DNA of 64,000 nt, taken from Rhodospirillaceae bacterium. GTDB lineage: Bacteria > Pseudomonadota > Alphaproteobacteria > GCA-2731375. Positions 43,100 to 51,594 of this stretch are shown piece by piece (the stretch's first letter is position 1; every line of letters starts with the position of its first letter). The DNA is taken from the NCBI GenBank assembly GCA_018701215.1, contig JABIWH010000027.1, positions 1 through 64,000 of the forward strand. Direction: 5' to 3'. The notes beneath the pieces were generated by a model. The model was not told where the DNA came from. It did not search any database and saw only the letters and a program-made list of their open reading frames with translations. The position numbers were made by a program, and so were the translations under genes.

Positions 43100-44554
43100 A
43101 TGAGCGGCGAAAATTATACCAATACCAGCGGCGGCATTCGGACCACCGAAATTTTCGGTGGCAGGGACCGCGCACCGAGGCGCCCACGCCCGGCCATGAC
43201 CATCAGCGAAGCCGCGCGGGAAACGCCGGTTTTCGCCGAAACCGATGTGCTGGTGGTCGGCGGCGGGCCGGCGGGCACCACGGCGGCCATCGCGGCGGGA
43301 CGCCTGGGCGCGGATGTAATGTTGGTGGAGCGCTATAACCATCTGGGCGGTCTGTCCACCGGCGGTCTGGTAATCTGGATCGACCGCATGTCGGATTGGA
43401 GCGGGCAGCAGGTGATCTCCGGCCTTGCTCACGATTTTCTCGAACGGCTGCCTAGCGAGGCACAACAGGGCCCGGCGCGCGGCGATTGGGGTTCCACCGA
43501 TGCCGCCACCGCCGACTATTGGCGCCAGCGCACGGCGGCTTTCCATGACATCGTCACCTGGTCGCCGACCATTGATCCCGAGGCCCTAAAGACACTGTCC
43601 ATGGAGATGGCGTTGGAGCAGAAGGTGCGCTTGACCTTCCATGCCTGGGCCGTCGAGCCCATTGTCGAGGACGGCGTCATGCGCGGCGCCATCTTTGAAA
43701 GCAAGGAAGGCCGGCAGGCAATCCTGGCAAAAACGGTAATCGACACCACCGGCGATGCGGACCTGCTGGCCCGTGCGGGCCTGTCGTTCGAGACCGACAG
43801 TGACCCCACCGATATTCACAGCTGCATCAATACCGCCTTCATGATCGGCGGCGTGGACATCGAACGCTGGCTGGAGTTCAAGACCGGCGATGAGCAGGGT
43901 TTTAAGGACTTCATGGCACGCGGGCGCGAGCGGCTGCAGTATTTCGAAAGACCCTTCGTCTCATGGCGTAACGACGTCGCCCTGTTCATGGGCCCGCGGC
44001 TGTCCGGCTACAGCGCCATTAATGTGGAGGATTTGAGCGAGGTTGAGGTCCGCTCCCGGCAACTGACCGTCGGCCATGTGGAGACCTACCGGCAGTTCGC
44101 ACCAGGCTTTGAAGGCGCCTTTCTGATGCTCGGCGCGCCGCAGATCGGCGTGCGCCATAGCCGCCGCCTGCTGGGCTTGGAAAAAGTGACGCGGGCGGAC
44201 TGGGACGCGGGCGCGGTCCGGGACAGTGAAATCGGGGTCTCCACCTCGTTGGCGCCGAAGTTCCCGAACATCTCGGTGCCCTATGGTGCCCTGGTGCCGG
44301 CGGGTATCGACGGCGTGCTGGGTGCGGGCCGGCATGTGGCCTGCGACACCAATTCTCATTCCTTCCTGCGCGAGGTGCCGCAATGCTGGCTGACCGGCCA
44401 CGCAGCCGGCATCGCGGGGGCGCTATCGGCGGATGCGGGCATCCAGCCCCGCCAGTTGGACCCGCGCCTGATCCAGCAGGAATTACTGCGCCAGGGTGCC
44501 TATTTGTCACCGGCCACGGTATCGGCGGCAGCGGCGGCAAAAGCGGCGGAATAG
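43100..44554 (+). CDS. FAD-dependent oxidoreductase
   Basis: A 484-residue flavoprotein with a GxGxxG dinucleotide-binding motif (DVLVVGGGPAGTTAAIAA, about 49-66), an acidic ribose-binding residue in LVERYNHLGGLSTGG, and a C-terminal FAD loop (DGVLGAGRHVACDTNSH, about 411-427). It belongs to the FAD-dependent oxidoreductase group related to fumarate-reductase-like and xanthan-related proteins; the substrate is unknown. AAGGAG lies 8 bases before the ATG. It ends 3 bases before the amidohydrolase start, so the two should act together. Confidence 0.85.
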   Translation: MSGENYTNTSGGIRTTEIFGGRDRAPRRPRPAMTISEAARETPVFAETDVLVVGGGPAGTTAAIAAGRLGADVMLVERYNHLGGLSTGGLVIWIDRMSDWSGQQVISGLAHDFLERLPSEAQQGPARGDWGSTDAATADYWRQRTAAFHDIVTWSPTIDPEALKTLSMEMALEQKVRLTFHAWAVEPIVEDGVMRGAIFESKEGRQAILAKTVIDTTGDADLLARAGLSFETDSDPTDIHSCINTAFMIGGVDIERWLEFKTGDEQGFKDFMARGRERLQYFERPFVSWRNDVALFMGPRLSGYSAINVEDLSEVEVRSRQLTVGHVETYRQFAPGFEGAFLMLGAPQIGVRHSRRLLGLEKVTRADWDAGAVRDSEIGVSTSLAPKFPNISVPYGALVPAGIDGVLGAGRHVACDTNSHSFLREVPQCWLTGHAAGIAGALSADAGIQPRQLDPRLIQQELLRQGAYLSPATVSAAAAAKAAE

Positions 44555-44557
44555 GCC

Positions 44558-46225
44558 ATGCAGCGCATAACGGTCTTCACCGCGCGGCGGATCCGCACCA
44601 TGGATCCTGGCCGGCCCGTGGCCACGGCCATCGCCGTGGCGGACGGCCGTATTGTCTCGGTCGGCAGTCTGGAGAGCATGCAGCCGTGGCTGCGCCGGGT
44701 CCCCCACGATATCGACGACAGCTTCAAGAACAACGTCCTGATGCCGGGTTTTATCGACCCGCACACTCATCTGCGTCTGTCCGGGACCTATATGGGTTTG
44801 CACTATGTGGGGCCGATCCCATCTCAAACGGACGAAGGGCCACAGGCCGGCCTGCCGGACCGCGCCGATGTCATCGCCCGCCTGACAGAGCTGGTCAATG
44901 CGGCCAACGATCCCGATCGCCCGGTCATCGCCTGGGGTTATGATCCGGGTATGCAGGGCGGTCATTTGGACCGGGATATGTTGGATGCTATTTCCGACGA
45001 GGTGCCGTTGTGGGTGATGTGCTATGCCCCGCACATTGTCTACACCAACTCGCCCATGCTGGCGCGCACCGATATCACCGAGGACACCACGGCGCATGGC
45101 ATAGGCCGCTATCCCGACGGCCGCCTGAACGGCTGGTTTATCGAGACCGGCGCGGTCGGCATCGCCACCAGGCCGGTGCGCAACGAACTATACCGTCCCG
45201 GCTTCGGTCTTGCCGCCCTGCAGCGTCAGGCCGATGTCGCCATTCGCAATGGCATCACGACCGTCGCCGACCTGGGCTGGGGATTGGAATCGTTCGAGCG
45301 GGAATGGGACGACCATTATACCGCTGTTAACGAGCCCGGCTTTCCGTTGCGCATGTTGATGATCCCCTTTGACGCCCGTCTGGTCGGCAAGTTTGGCAAG
45401 GATCGTTTCGATTACCTTGACCAGATGCACGCGAAATCAACCGACAAGCTGGCGGTGCATGGGGTGAAGTTCATCAATGACGGCTCCTATCCCTCCATGA
45501 CCCTGCAGCTGAACTATCCCGGTTATCTCGACGGCGAACAGGGCCTGACCGGCGAGACGCCGTGGGAGGACATGGTCGAACGCATGCTGCCCTATTGGCG
45601 GGCCGGTATACAGATCCATTCCCATGCCAATGGCGACGCCACCGTCGATATGACCTTGAACACCCTGGCGGAGCTGCAACAGCGCCAGCCGCGTTTTGAT
45701 CACCGCTTCACCGTCGAGCATTACTGTATTTCCACCGTGGCCCAGGGCCGGCGGCTGGCGGCCCTGGGGGGACTGGCCAGCGTCAACCCTTACTTTGTTC
45801 ACTACCGCTCCCTGATCCATGCGGACAGCGGCTTTGGCCCGGACCGTGCGGAGGCGACGGCGCGCCTGGGAACCCTGGCCGAGGCCGGCGTGACCTTTGC
45901 CCTGCACTCTGACTATAACCTGGTGGTCGGGCCCATGGCGCCGCTGATCGCGGCCTGGGTGGCGGTGAACCGGATCGCCGGCGATGAGGAAACGGTGATG
46001 GCGCCGGGCGAGCGGATCTCGGTGGACCGGGCCCTGCGCGCGGTGACCGTTGATGCCGCCTTTGTGCTGCGCCGGGATCACGAGATCGGCAGCTTGGAGG
46101 TTGGCAAATTGGCTGATCTGGCGATCCTTGCCGACGATCCATACGAGGTGGCACCCACCGCCCTGCGCGATGTCAAAGTCTTGGGCACGATCGTCGGCGG
46201 CGTGGCAAATCTGGCTGATGACTAG
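44558..46225 (+). CDS. Amidohydrolase (YtcJ-like)
   Basis: A 555-residue metal-dependent amidohydrolase. The metal-binding motif is VLMPGFIDPHTHLRLSG (HxH about 67-69), followed by IHSHANGDATVDM (histidine about 354), EHYCIS and ALHSDYNLV (aspartate about 452). The C-terminal composite domain begins with RDHEIGSLEVGKLADLAILADDP. YtcJ-like enzymes hydrolyse N-acyl or cyclic amides; no substrate is known here. Its stop overlaps the start of a CobW-family gene, which suggests metal supply to this enzyme. Confidence 0.88.
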   Translation: MQRITVFTARRIRTMDPGRPVATAIAVADGRIVSVGSLESMQPWLRRVPHDIDDSFKNNVLMPGFIDPHTHLRLSGTYMGLHYVGPIPSQTDEGPQAGLPDRADVIARLTELVNAANDPDRPVIAWGYDPGMQGGHLDRDMLDAISDEVPLWVMCYAPHIVYTNSPMLARTDITEDTTAHGIGRYPDGRLNGWFIETGAVGIATRPVRNELYRPGFGLAALQRQADVAIRNGITTVADLGWGLESFEREWDDHYTAVNEPGFPLRMLMIPFDARLVGKFGKDRFDYLDQMHAKSTDKLAVHGVKFINDGSYPSMTLQLNYPGYLDGEQGLTGETPWEDMVERMLPYWRAGIQIHSHANGDATVDMTLNTLAELQQRQPRFDHRFTVEHYCISTVAQGRRLAALGGLASVNPYFVHYRSLIHADSGFGPDRAEATARLGTLAEAGVTFALHSDYNLVVGPMAPLIAAWVAVNRIAGDEETVMAPGERISVDRALRAVTVDAAFVLRRDHEIGSLEVGKLADLAILADDPYEVAPTALRDVKVLGTIVGGVANLADD

Positions 46226-47261
46226 GCCGGCTGATTTGCGCCGTTTGGCGACGGAGTGGGATTTTCTACTGTCATCCCTGCAAGGATCAACCTCGGTGCC
46301 AGCTGAGGTAACCGTGGAGGTCAATCGCACGCCGGTAACAATCCTGGCGGGCTTCCTCGGCTCGGGCAAGACCACCATGCTGCGCCATCTGCTTGAAGGC
46401 AGTCATGGCCTGAAACTGGCGGCGGTGGTCAATGACGTGGGCGCGGTCAATATCGACGCCGCCCTGATTGCCAATACCGGCAGCGATGTCATTGAGCTGA
46501 CCAACGGCTGCAGTTGCTGCTCTCTCGGTCCCGAGCTTGGCCGCAGCATCGACGCGTTGACGACGCAGGACGAGGCCTTGGACGGCATCATAATCGAGGC
46601 CAGCGGCATTGCGGATCCGGCGGGTATCGGCGCGGTGGTTGCCGCCAGCACCGGCGCCCGCCTGGACGGCATCATTACCGTGATTGACGCCGGCACCCTT
46701 GATGGTTTGCTCGACAATCCGGCGACGGCGTCTTTGTTTCAACGGCAGCTGGACGCGGCACATCTGTTGGCGCTGAATAAAGCCGATCTGGTCGATGACG
46801 GCGCGCTGGCGGCGGCGACCGCCCGCCTGGCCGAACTGGCGCCTGGCCGCCCGGTAATTTCAACCGAACAGGGCCGGCTTGGCGCTGACCTGGCGCTTGG
46901 TGCCGCCACGCATGGCGCGCGCCCCGAACCAATGCAGCTTCACCATCAGGCAGCACACTTTGCCACGCGAACCATAGCGCTGGATGGGCCGGTTGACCGT
47001 CAACGGCTGGTGGCTTTCCTGACTGACCCACCGCCGGGCCTACTCCGCGTCAAGGGCTTCGTCGAATTGCTGGATATGCCCGGGCGTCCGCACGTGGTTC
47101 AGGCCGTGGGCCGGATGTGGAGCATCGAACCGGCAGCCGGCATCGGCCCGGCAGCCCCGCCGGAGAACGGCCTGGTCCTGATCGGCCTTGCCGATCAGGC
47201 CAGGATTTGGCAAGCGGCGGTCCTTACAGCGTTGCCAGAAACGCGCCCAGGGCCCGATTGA
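46218..47261 (+). CDS. CobW/COG0523 family GTP-binding metallochaperone
   Basis: A 347-residue G3E GTPase. The P-loop is ILAGFLGSGKTTMLRHLL (about 41-58), followed by VVNDVGAVNIDAAL, the metal-binding Cys motif NGCSCCSLG (about 98-106), IEASGIADP and NKADLVDDG. A C-terminal CobW domain follows. Such proteins deliver Zn, Co or Fe to specific enzymes. The ATG at 46218 overlaps the amidohydrolase stop by 8 bases, so a chaperone role for that hydrolase is plausible. The last 38 bases overlap the convergent alpha/beta hydrolase gene. Confidence 0.88.
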   Translation: MTRPADLRRLATEWDFLLSSLQGSTSVPAEVTVEVNRTPVTILAGFLGSGKTTMLRHLLEGSHGLKLAAVVNDVGAVNIDAALIANTGSDVIELTNGCSCCSLGPELGRSIDALTTQDEALDGIIIEASGIADPAGIGAVVAASTGARLDGIITVIDAGTLDGLLDNPATASLFQRQLDAAHLLALNKADLVDDGALAAATARLAELAPGRPVISTEQGRLGADLALGAATHGARPEPMQLHHQAAHFATRTIALDGPVDRQRLVAFLTDPPPGLLRVKGFVELLDMPGRPHVVQAVGRMWSIEPAAGIGPAAPPENGLVLIGLADQARIWQAAVLTALPETRPGPD

Positions 47262-47994
47262 CGGCTTCGGGCTGATCCACGTTGATGCCATGACCACCGC
47301 CGGGCACCACGACATTAATAGCGCCGGGAATGCGGCCGGCCATGTAGTTGGAACCCTCCAGAAAATCGCTATCGCCATCGCCGATGATCACCAGGGTCGG
47401 CACCGCGATGGATGTCAGGCTGTCGATCACGCGGGCATCAATCTGGCTCAATATGCCCCGCGCCGCCATGGCCAGTTCGGGGGCTGGACGCTGGACGCTG
47501 ATGGGCACTTCCGAGCCGCCGTTCAGGGCCCCGAGGCCCTGTTCCTCCAACGTCCGTGCACGGACTTCGTTATGCTGGTTCCAGACCGCGCGTGATTTAT
47601 CACTGCGGTAACCGGGGCCGCAGCCTTGCAGGATCAATGCTGTGACCCGGTCGGGATAGCGCACGTGAAATGCCAGGGACATGAAGCCGCCCAGGGAATG
47701 GCCGCCGATCACCGCCTTCTCAATGCCCAGATGATCAAGCAGCGCGCGCATATCCTCGACCACATGATGCTGGCTGAACAGGTCGTCGTCCATGTGACAA
47801 AGGGTTTCGCCGTGGCCCCGCATATCCATGCGGATCAGGCGGTACTGGCCGCCGAGGGCCTCGACCTGGCCGCGCCACATCCCCGTCGAGGCGCTGAACC
47901 CATGCGTCAACAAGATCGGCATGCGGTCATCGCCGCCATTACCGCCACTGTCTTCATAATGAACGCGGACACCGTCACGGTCCAGATACGCCAT
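47224..47994 (-). CDS. Alpha/beta-hydrolase fold protein
   Basis: A 256-residue alpha/beta hydrolase. The oxyanion region is LLTHGFSASTGMW (about 29-41), the nucleophile elbow IGGHSLGGFMSL (serine about 98), and the acid/histidine end has IGDGDSDFLEGS and GGGHGINVD (histidine about 234). AGGGAG precedes the ATG at 47994. It may hydrolyse an ester, lactone or acyl compound. It starts 37 bases after the SDR stop, so it could be the last gene of the thermostable-hemolysin-type operon, though the gap is larger than those within it. Confidence 0.87.
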   Translation of the reverse strand: MAYLDRDGVRVHYEDSGGNGGDDRMPILLTHGFSASTGMWRGQVEALGGQYRLIRMDMRGHGETLCHMDDDLFSQHHVVEDMRALLDHLGIEKAVIGGHSLGGFMSLAFHVRYPDRVTALILQGCGPGYRSDKSRAVWNQHNEVRARTLEEQGLGALNGGSEVPISVQRPAPELAMAARGILSQIDARVIDSLTSIAVPTLVIIGDGDSDFLEGSNYMAGRIPGAINVVVPGGGHGINVDQPEAVNRALGAFLATL

Positions 47995-48031
47995 TGCGGA
48001 ACTCCCTAAGCCAGACAAACCAGCGGATATG

Positions 48032-48805
48032 TTATACCGCCGGTAGTTTACGGCCAAGGGCCTGGTCGATCAGGCCGGGAAATAGGCGTTGCAGCATGAC
48101 GAAGAACCGTTCGGGCCCACGGGCATAGCTGTTCCGGGCATCGCGGCGAATTGCAGATAGGATCTGCGCGGCGGCCACTTCGGCGCTATCCACGGCCATG
48201 GCATAGGGCGCAACAAGATGGTCAAATTTGTGCGCCGCTTCCGTTTGCGTGGCGCGTGGCGCGACATAGGTCAGCCCTATGCCTTCCGCCATCAACTCCC
48301 GGCGAATGGCGTCCGAAAACCCGCGCAAGCCAAACTTGGTGGCTGAATAGGCGGCGAATTGAGGGTGGCCAATATCGCCGAAGACCGAGCCGACGTTGAC
48401 GATGCGGGGCCTCTCGGCCGTGCGCAGCAGGTTCAGCAAATCACGGGTCAGTGCCATGGGCGCCAGCAGGTTGGTCGCCAACAGATCTTCCAACTCATCA
48501 TCGTCGGCGCCATGCAATGGCCCGACGCACAGCACACCGGCGTTATTGACCAGTACGTCCAGGCAACCAAATGTCTCGGCAATGGTATTGCGCATTACCC
48601 GCCGATCGGCCGCCTGCGTGACGTCGGCGGCCAGCAGCATGGCTTGCTCCGGCCGTGCCAGCAGCGCGCGGGTTTCCTCCAACTTGGCCCTCCGGCGCCC
48701 AACCAGCAGCAGCCGCGCGCCCTGTTCCGCGCAGGCCACGGCCAAGGCCCGGCCGATACCGCTGCCGGCACCAGTGATCAACATGGTTTTGCCATCAAGC
48801 CGCAT
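48032..48805 (-). CDS. SDR family oxidoreductase of the thermostable-hemolysin-type operon
   Basis: A 257-residue short-chain dehydrogenase: ITGAGSGIGRALAVA (about 9-23), LVGRRRAKLEE, LVNNAGVLCVG, GSVFGD and YSATKFGLRGF (catalytic Tyr-x-x-x-Lys). The basic residues after the second strand suggest NADP(H). The ATG at 48805 overlaps the end of the diiron-oxygenase-like gene by 11 bases; a frame extension of nine residues is possible. Its coupling to a ligase and an oxygenase-like gene points to a short biosynthetic pathway. Confidence 0.86.
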   Translation of the reverse strand: MRLDGKTMLITGAGSGIGRALAVACAEQGARLLLVGRRRAKLEETRALLARPEQAMLLAADVTQAADRRVMRNTIAETFGCLDVLVNNAGVLCVGPLHGADDDELEDLLATNLLAPMALTRDLLNLLRTAERPRIVNVGSVFGDIGHPQFAAYSATKFGLRGFSDAIRRELMAEGIGLTYVAPRATQTEAAHKFDHLVAPYAMAVDSAEVAAAQILSAIRRDARNSYARGPERFFVMLQRLFPGLIDQALGRKLPAV

Positions 48806-49472
48806 GGCACACACCGGCATGGGCTTCATCAATGGCGCTGAATATATCGCCGTACAATCGATACATCACCTTGGCGGTATCGATCACCGCGCGTTGGGCG
48901 TCGGGATCGCCGATATCGTTGACCAGATCCTGAAAGAAGGCCACGTGCTGTTGATCCAAGGTGCCGTGGGACGCGAGATAACTGAACCCGGCATCACTCT
49001 CCAGACCCAGCGACTGTTTCAAACTGGCGGCGGCGGTCAATGCCAGGGCCGCCGACATCCCTTCCAATACATGCACCATGCCCAGCAAGGCGTACGGCGA
49101 GATATGCTCGGTCGCGTAGTAGGCATAGGCGACCATCAGCCGGCACGGCAGATCACCTTGGCCGTCACGCACCGCCTCGATATCACCGCCCAGATCCCGT
49201 ATGTCGTTCAGGATCCACGCTTCATGGCCCTTTTCCTCATCGATATATTCGATCAAGGCATCGATGTAGGTTTGATCGTCGTCACCGCAACGGGCGATGG
49301 CGGCTGACAGCAAACGGCAGGTATGGCGCACATGATGGTAGGCCTGACCCAGAAATTCCAGGTACATGGCGCGGTCCACGCCGTCTTTCAGAGCCCGCTG
49401 AATAACCGGTGTCGCAATAAATGCGGCGCGCTCCTCTCGGGTCCGGGCAAGCAGTTCATCAAAGAAATTCAT
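48795..49472 (-). CDS. TenA/heme-oxygenase-like diiron oxygenase family protein
   Basis: A 225-residue all-helical protein of the TenA/HDO ('iron-containing redox enzyme') type. Likely metal ligands are seen in YIDEEKGHEAW (about 77-87), the ATEHISPYAL segment and LDQQHVAFFQDL (about 173-184). Known HDO enzymes include UndA (fatty acid to terminal alkene) and N-oxygenases. The thiaminase-type TenA cysteine is not evident, and no thiamine genes are near. The ATG overlaps the AMP-ligase gene by 14 bases, so it acts with that ligase; the product is unknown. Confidence 0.78.
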   Translation of the reverse strand: MNFFDELLARTREERAAFIATPVIQRALKDGVDRAMYLEFLGQAYHHVRHTCRLLSAAIARCGDDDQTYIDALIEYIDEEKGHEAWILNDIRDLGGDIEAVRDGQGDLPCRLMVAYAYYATEHISPYALLGMVHVLEGMSAALALTAAASLKQSLGLESDAGFSYLASHGTLDQQHVAFFQDLVNDIGDPDAQRAVIDTAKVMYRLYGDIFSAIDEAHAGVCHAA

Positions 49473-50949
49473 AGCTGGTTTCCTCCTGTGGAATTTCGGC
49501 TAGCCATGGCGAAAAATGCTCGACAATGGCGTGGCGCCGGGGCCGTTTATTGGCGGTGAGCAGATCGTTGTCGGCGAAGTAACCCACGGCCACCGAGCGG
49601 GTTCGTCGGGGCACGGCGTAGTCCGGCGCTCCGGCGCAAAGACCGGCGGTCAGTTTTTGCAAAGCCGCATTATCGGCGCCATCGAACCAGGCCTGCCCCA
49701 GCATCGACGGCTCCAGGACAGAGGCCAGACCGCCGCCCGGAGCCGGCAGTACCAAGGCCCGGCCGATGCGCGGGTCGGCGGCCAGCATGGTTTCTGGCCA
49801 TTCCGGCGAAATGTTGCGGCCATTGGCGGTTACGATCAAATTGTCCTTGCGGCCATGGATGTACAAAAACCCAGCATCATCCATATGGCCCAGATCACCC
49901 GTGGGCCAGGTTCGTGCCGCATTCGGTTTCGCCGCGCCCAGATAGCCGTCCATCACCGGGGCGCCGCGCACGATGATCTCACCATCATCGGCGATGCGCA
50001 CATCCAGGCCGGGGATCGGGCGGCCAACACTGCCAGGCTTGTCGCCGCCTGGGACATTGCTCGCCACCACGGAGCAGCATTCCGACAGGCCATAGCCTTC
50101 GTACGCGGGGATGCCCAGTTCACGGGCCCGGCTGATGATCGATGGCGGCACGGCGGCGCCGCCGACGGCAACGAAGCGCAAACATTCGGGCACTTCAACC
50201 CTGCCAACGCTGGCAATCAACACCCAGGCCGTCAGCAGCTGCGGCACCAAAACGGTGGTCGTTGCTTGACTGCGCAAGGCCGCCTCGGCCAGGGCGACGG
50301 CCATCTCCAGCGGCGGCAGGGCGAGGACGGAAGCGGCGATATGGACCTGACCCCCGAGCATGATGGGCAGATAAATGCCGCAGATATTCTCCAACAGCAT
50401 CGGGAATGGCAGGACGGAAAGGTGACGGTCGTCAGCCGTGGGATGCACCGCGGCCAGCAAGCCATGGCAGGTATGGCGCAATTGCTCCGGCCCCAGAAGC
50501 ACACCCTTGGGCCGACCCGTCGAGCCGGAGGTATAAATGATCCGCGCGCCCTGCCTATTGCCGGCCTTCGGCATATCCGCCTCGGCCCGGCCGATAATCA
50601 CCGGCTTGGCGCCCAGGGCCCGCACCCGTGCCGCGCCTGTCTCGGTGGTCAGCACCGTATCGATGCCGGCATCGGCGAGAATATGGCTCAGTTGCCCATC
50701 GGCGAAGAATTCAGGCAAGGGCACCATTGTTTGGCCATTCGCCCACAAACCAAGGTCGGCGGTCAGCCAATCGATACCATTTGGCGCCAACAGGCCGACC
50801 CGGTCCGGCAGACCTGCCGCCGTCTGGGCCAGGCCGCCGACGCGGCGCCACAAGTCCTGATAGCTGATGCTTTCCTCGCCATGGACGAAGGCGGCCGCAT
50901 CACCGCGCTCACCGGACCAGCGGTGCAATGCCTGCAACAGAAAATTCAT
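49459..50949 (-). CDS. AMP-binding acyl-CoA synthetase/ligase
   Basis: A 496-residue adenylate-forming enzyme. Core motifs are IIYTSGSTGRPKGVLL (about 138-153), EGYGLSECCSVVASN (about 291-305), TGDLGHMDDAGFLYIHGRKDNLI (TGD about 362) and a C-terminal TANKRPRR with the lysine that usually catalyses adenylation. No carrier domain is attached. It overlaps the thermostable-hemolysin-family gene upstream (ATGA) and the diiron-oxygenase-like gene downstream (14 bases). A fatty or aromatic acid is the likely substrate. The frame is open 41 codons upstream, but that lies in the preceding gene. Confidence 0.88.
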   Translation of the reverse strand: MNFLLQALHRWSGERGDAAAFVHGEESISYQDLWRRVGGLAQTAAGLPDRVGLLAPNGIDWLTADLGLWANGQTMVPLPEFFADGQLSHILADAGIDTVLTTETGAARVRALGAKPVIIGRAEADMPKAGNRQGARIIYTSGSTGRPKGVLLGPEQLRHTCHGLLAAVHPTADDRHLSVLPFPMLLENICGIYLPIMLGGQVHIAASVLALPPLEMAVALAEAALRSQATTTVLVPQLLTAWVLIASVGRVEVPECLRFVAVGGAAVPPSIISRARELGIPAYEGYGLSECCSVVASNVPGGDKPGSVGRPIPGLDVRIADDGEIIVRGAPVMDGYLGAAKPNAARTWPTGDLGHMDDAGFLYIHGRKDNLIVTANGRNISPEWPETMLAADPRIGRALVLPAPGGGLASVLEPSMLGQAWFDGADNAALQKLTAGLCAGAPDYAVPRRTRSVAVGYFADNDLLTANKRPRRHAIVEHFSPWLAEIPQEETSYEFL

Positions 50950-51539
50950 TTTACCGGCAGTCTTTCCTTTGCGCCGCACGGGGTCAGCAGGCCACTTTTC
51001 AGGCGGCCTTGGGCCGGCCGTCCTTCGACGGCACATACGGCGGGATTCTGATCGTAGTAGTTGCCCCAGCAATCGGGGTCGGAGACCTGGTCACGGCTGG
51101 CATCCGCCAGTTCGATCAGCTCAATACCGATACGCCGGGCCATGCGGCGCAATCTGGCGGTGGCGGTAAAGAGGCCCCAGCGATAGCCCGCCTCCAGCCC
51201 AATCTCTGCAAAACCCCGCAACAACAGGGCCATGGCACCAGGCCGCACGGCCGCCAGCGCCGTCAGTTCCAGGATCTGATCCCGATGCACGGCCTTGCCG
51301 GCCTTTTCCTCGATCGCCTGCTCCACCGCGCGGTCGAGGTAGCATTCGGAAAATATCCCCGAGACGCTATCGCGCAGACCCGCCGCGCACAACACGCCGT
51401 CATTGTCGTCTAAAACAGCCAGGATCCGGTCCGGCAAATGGGAAATGACGGCGCCGTATTCACGGGCGAAGACTGTTTCGATCAGCGTTTCGGCATCAGG
51501 GAACAGGGGATGCTTTCGGTTCAGAATGGCGAGGGGCAT
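50946..51539 (-). CDS. Thermostable hemolysin family protein (T_hemolysin)
   Basis: A 197-residue protein resembling the delta-VPH thermostable hemolysin family. The stretch VLCAAGLRDSVSGIFSECYLD (in parts: CAAGLRDS about 51-58; ECYLDRAVEQAI about 65-76) and ELTALAAVRPGAMALLL are typical of it. The family looks related to GNAT-type acyltransferases, and the hemolysin name comes from one Vibrio protein; lytic activity here is not implied. No signal peptide is present. It is the first gene of a tight four-gene operon with an AMP-ligase, HDO-like protein and SDR. CGGAG is 6 bases before the ATG, right after an inverted repeat. Confidence 0.75.
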   Translation of the reverse strand: MPLAILNRKHPLFPDAETLIETVFAREYGAVISHLPDRILAVLDDNDGVLCAAGLRDSVSGIFSECYLDRAVEQAIEEKAGKAVHRDQILELTALAAVRPGAMALLLRGFAEIGLEAGYRWGLFTATARLRRMARRIGIELIELADASRDQVSDPDCWGNYYDQNPAVCAVEGRPAQGRLKSGLLTPCGAKERLPVK

Positions 51540-51551
51540 GGCACGCTCCGT

Positions 51552-51571
51552 ATACTGTTGAGAGACAGTAT
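51552..51571. promoter_or_regulatory. Inverted repeat upstream of the thermostable-hemolysin-type operon
   Basis: ATACTGT-TGAGAG-ACAGTAT, perfect 7-bp arms with a 6-base spacer, lies 13-32 bases before the first gene of the operon and directly upstream of its ribosome-binding site. The upstream histidine-kinase gene ends 24 bases away. A 20-bp dyad in this place fits an operator or the binding site of a dimeric regulator, for instance the adjacent OmpR-type regulator; it could also be a transcript hairpin. Confidence 0.5.
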
Positions 51572-51594
51572 CGGCGGCCTTGCTTACATGTGCA

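Noticed and set aside
50946..51539. A secreted hemolysin or toxin
   Set aside because: No signal peptide or secretion genes; the operon context and fold resemblance favour an acyltransferase-like enzyme.
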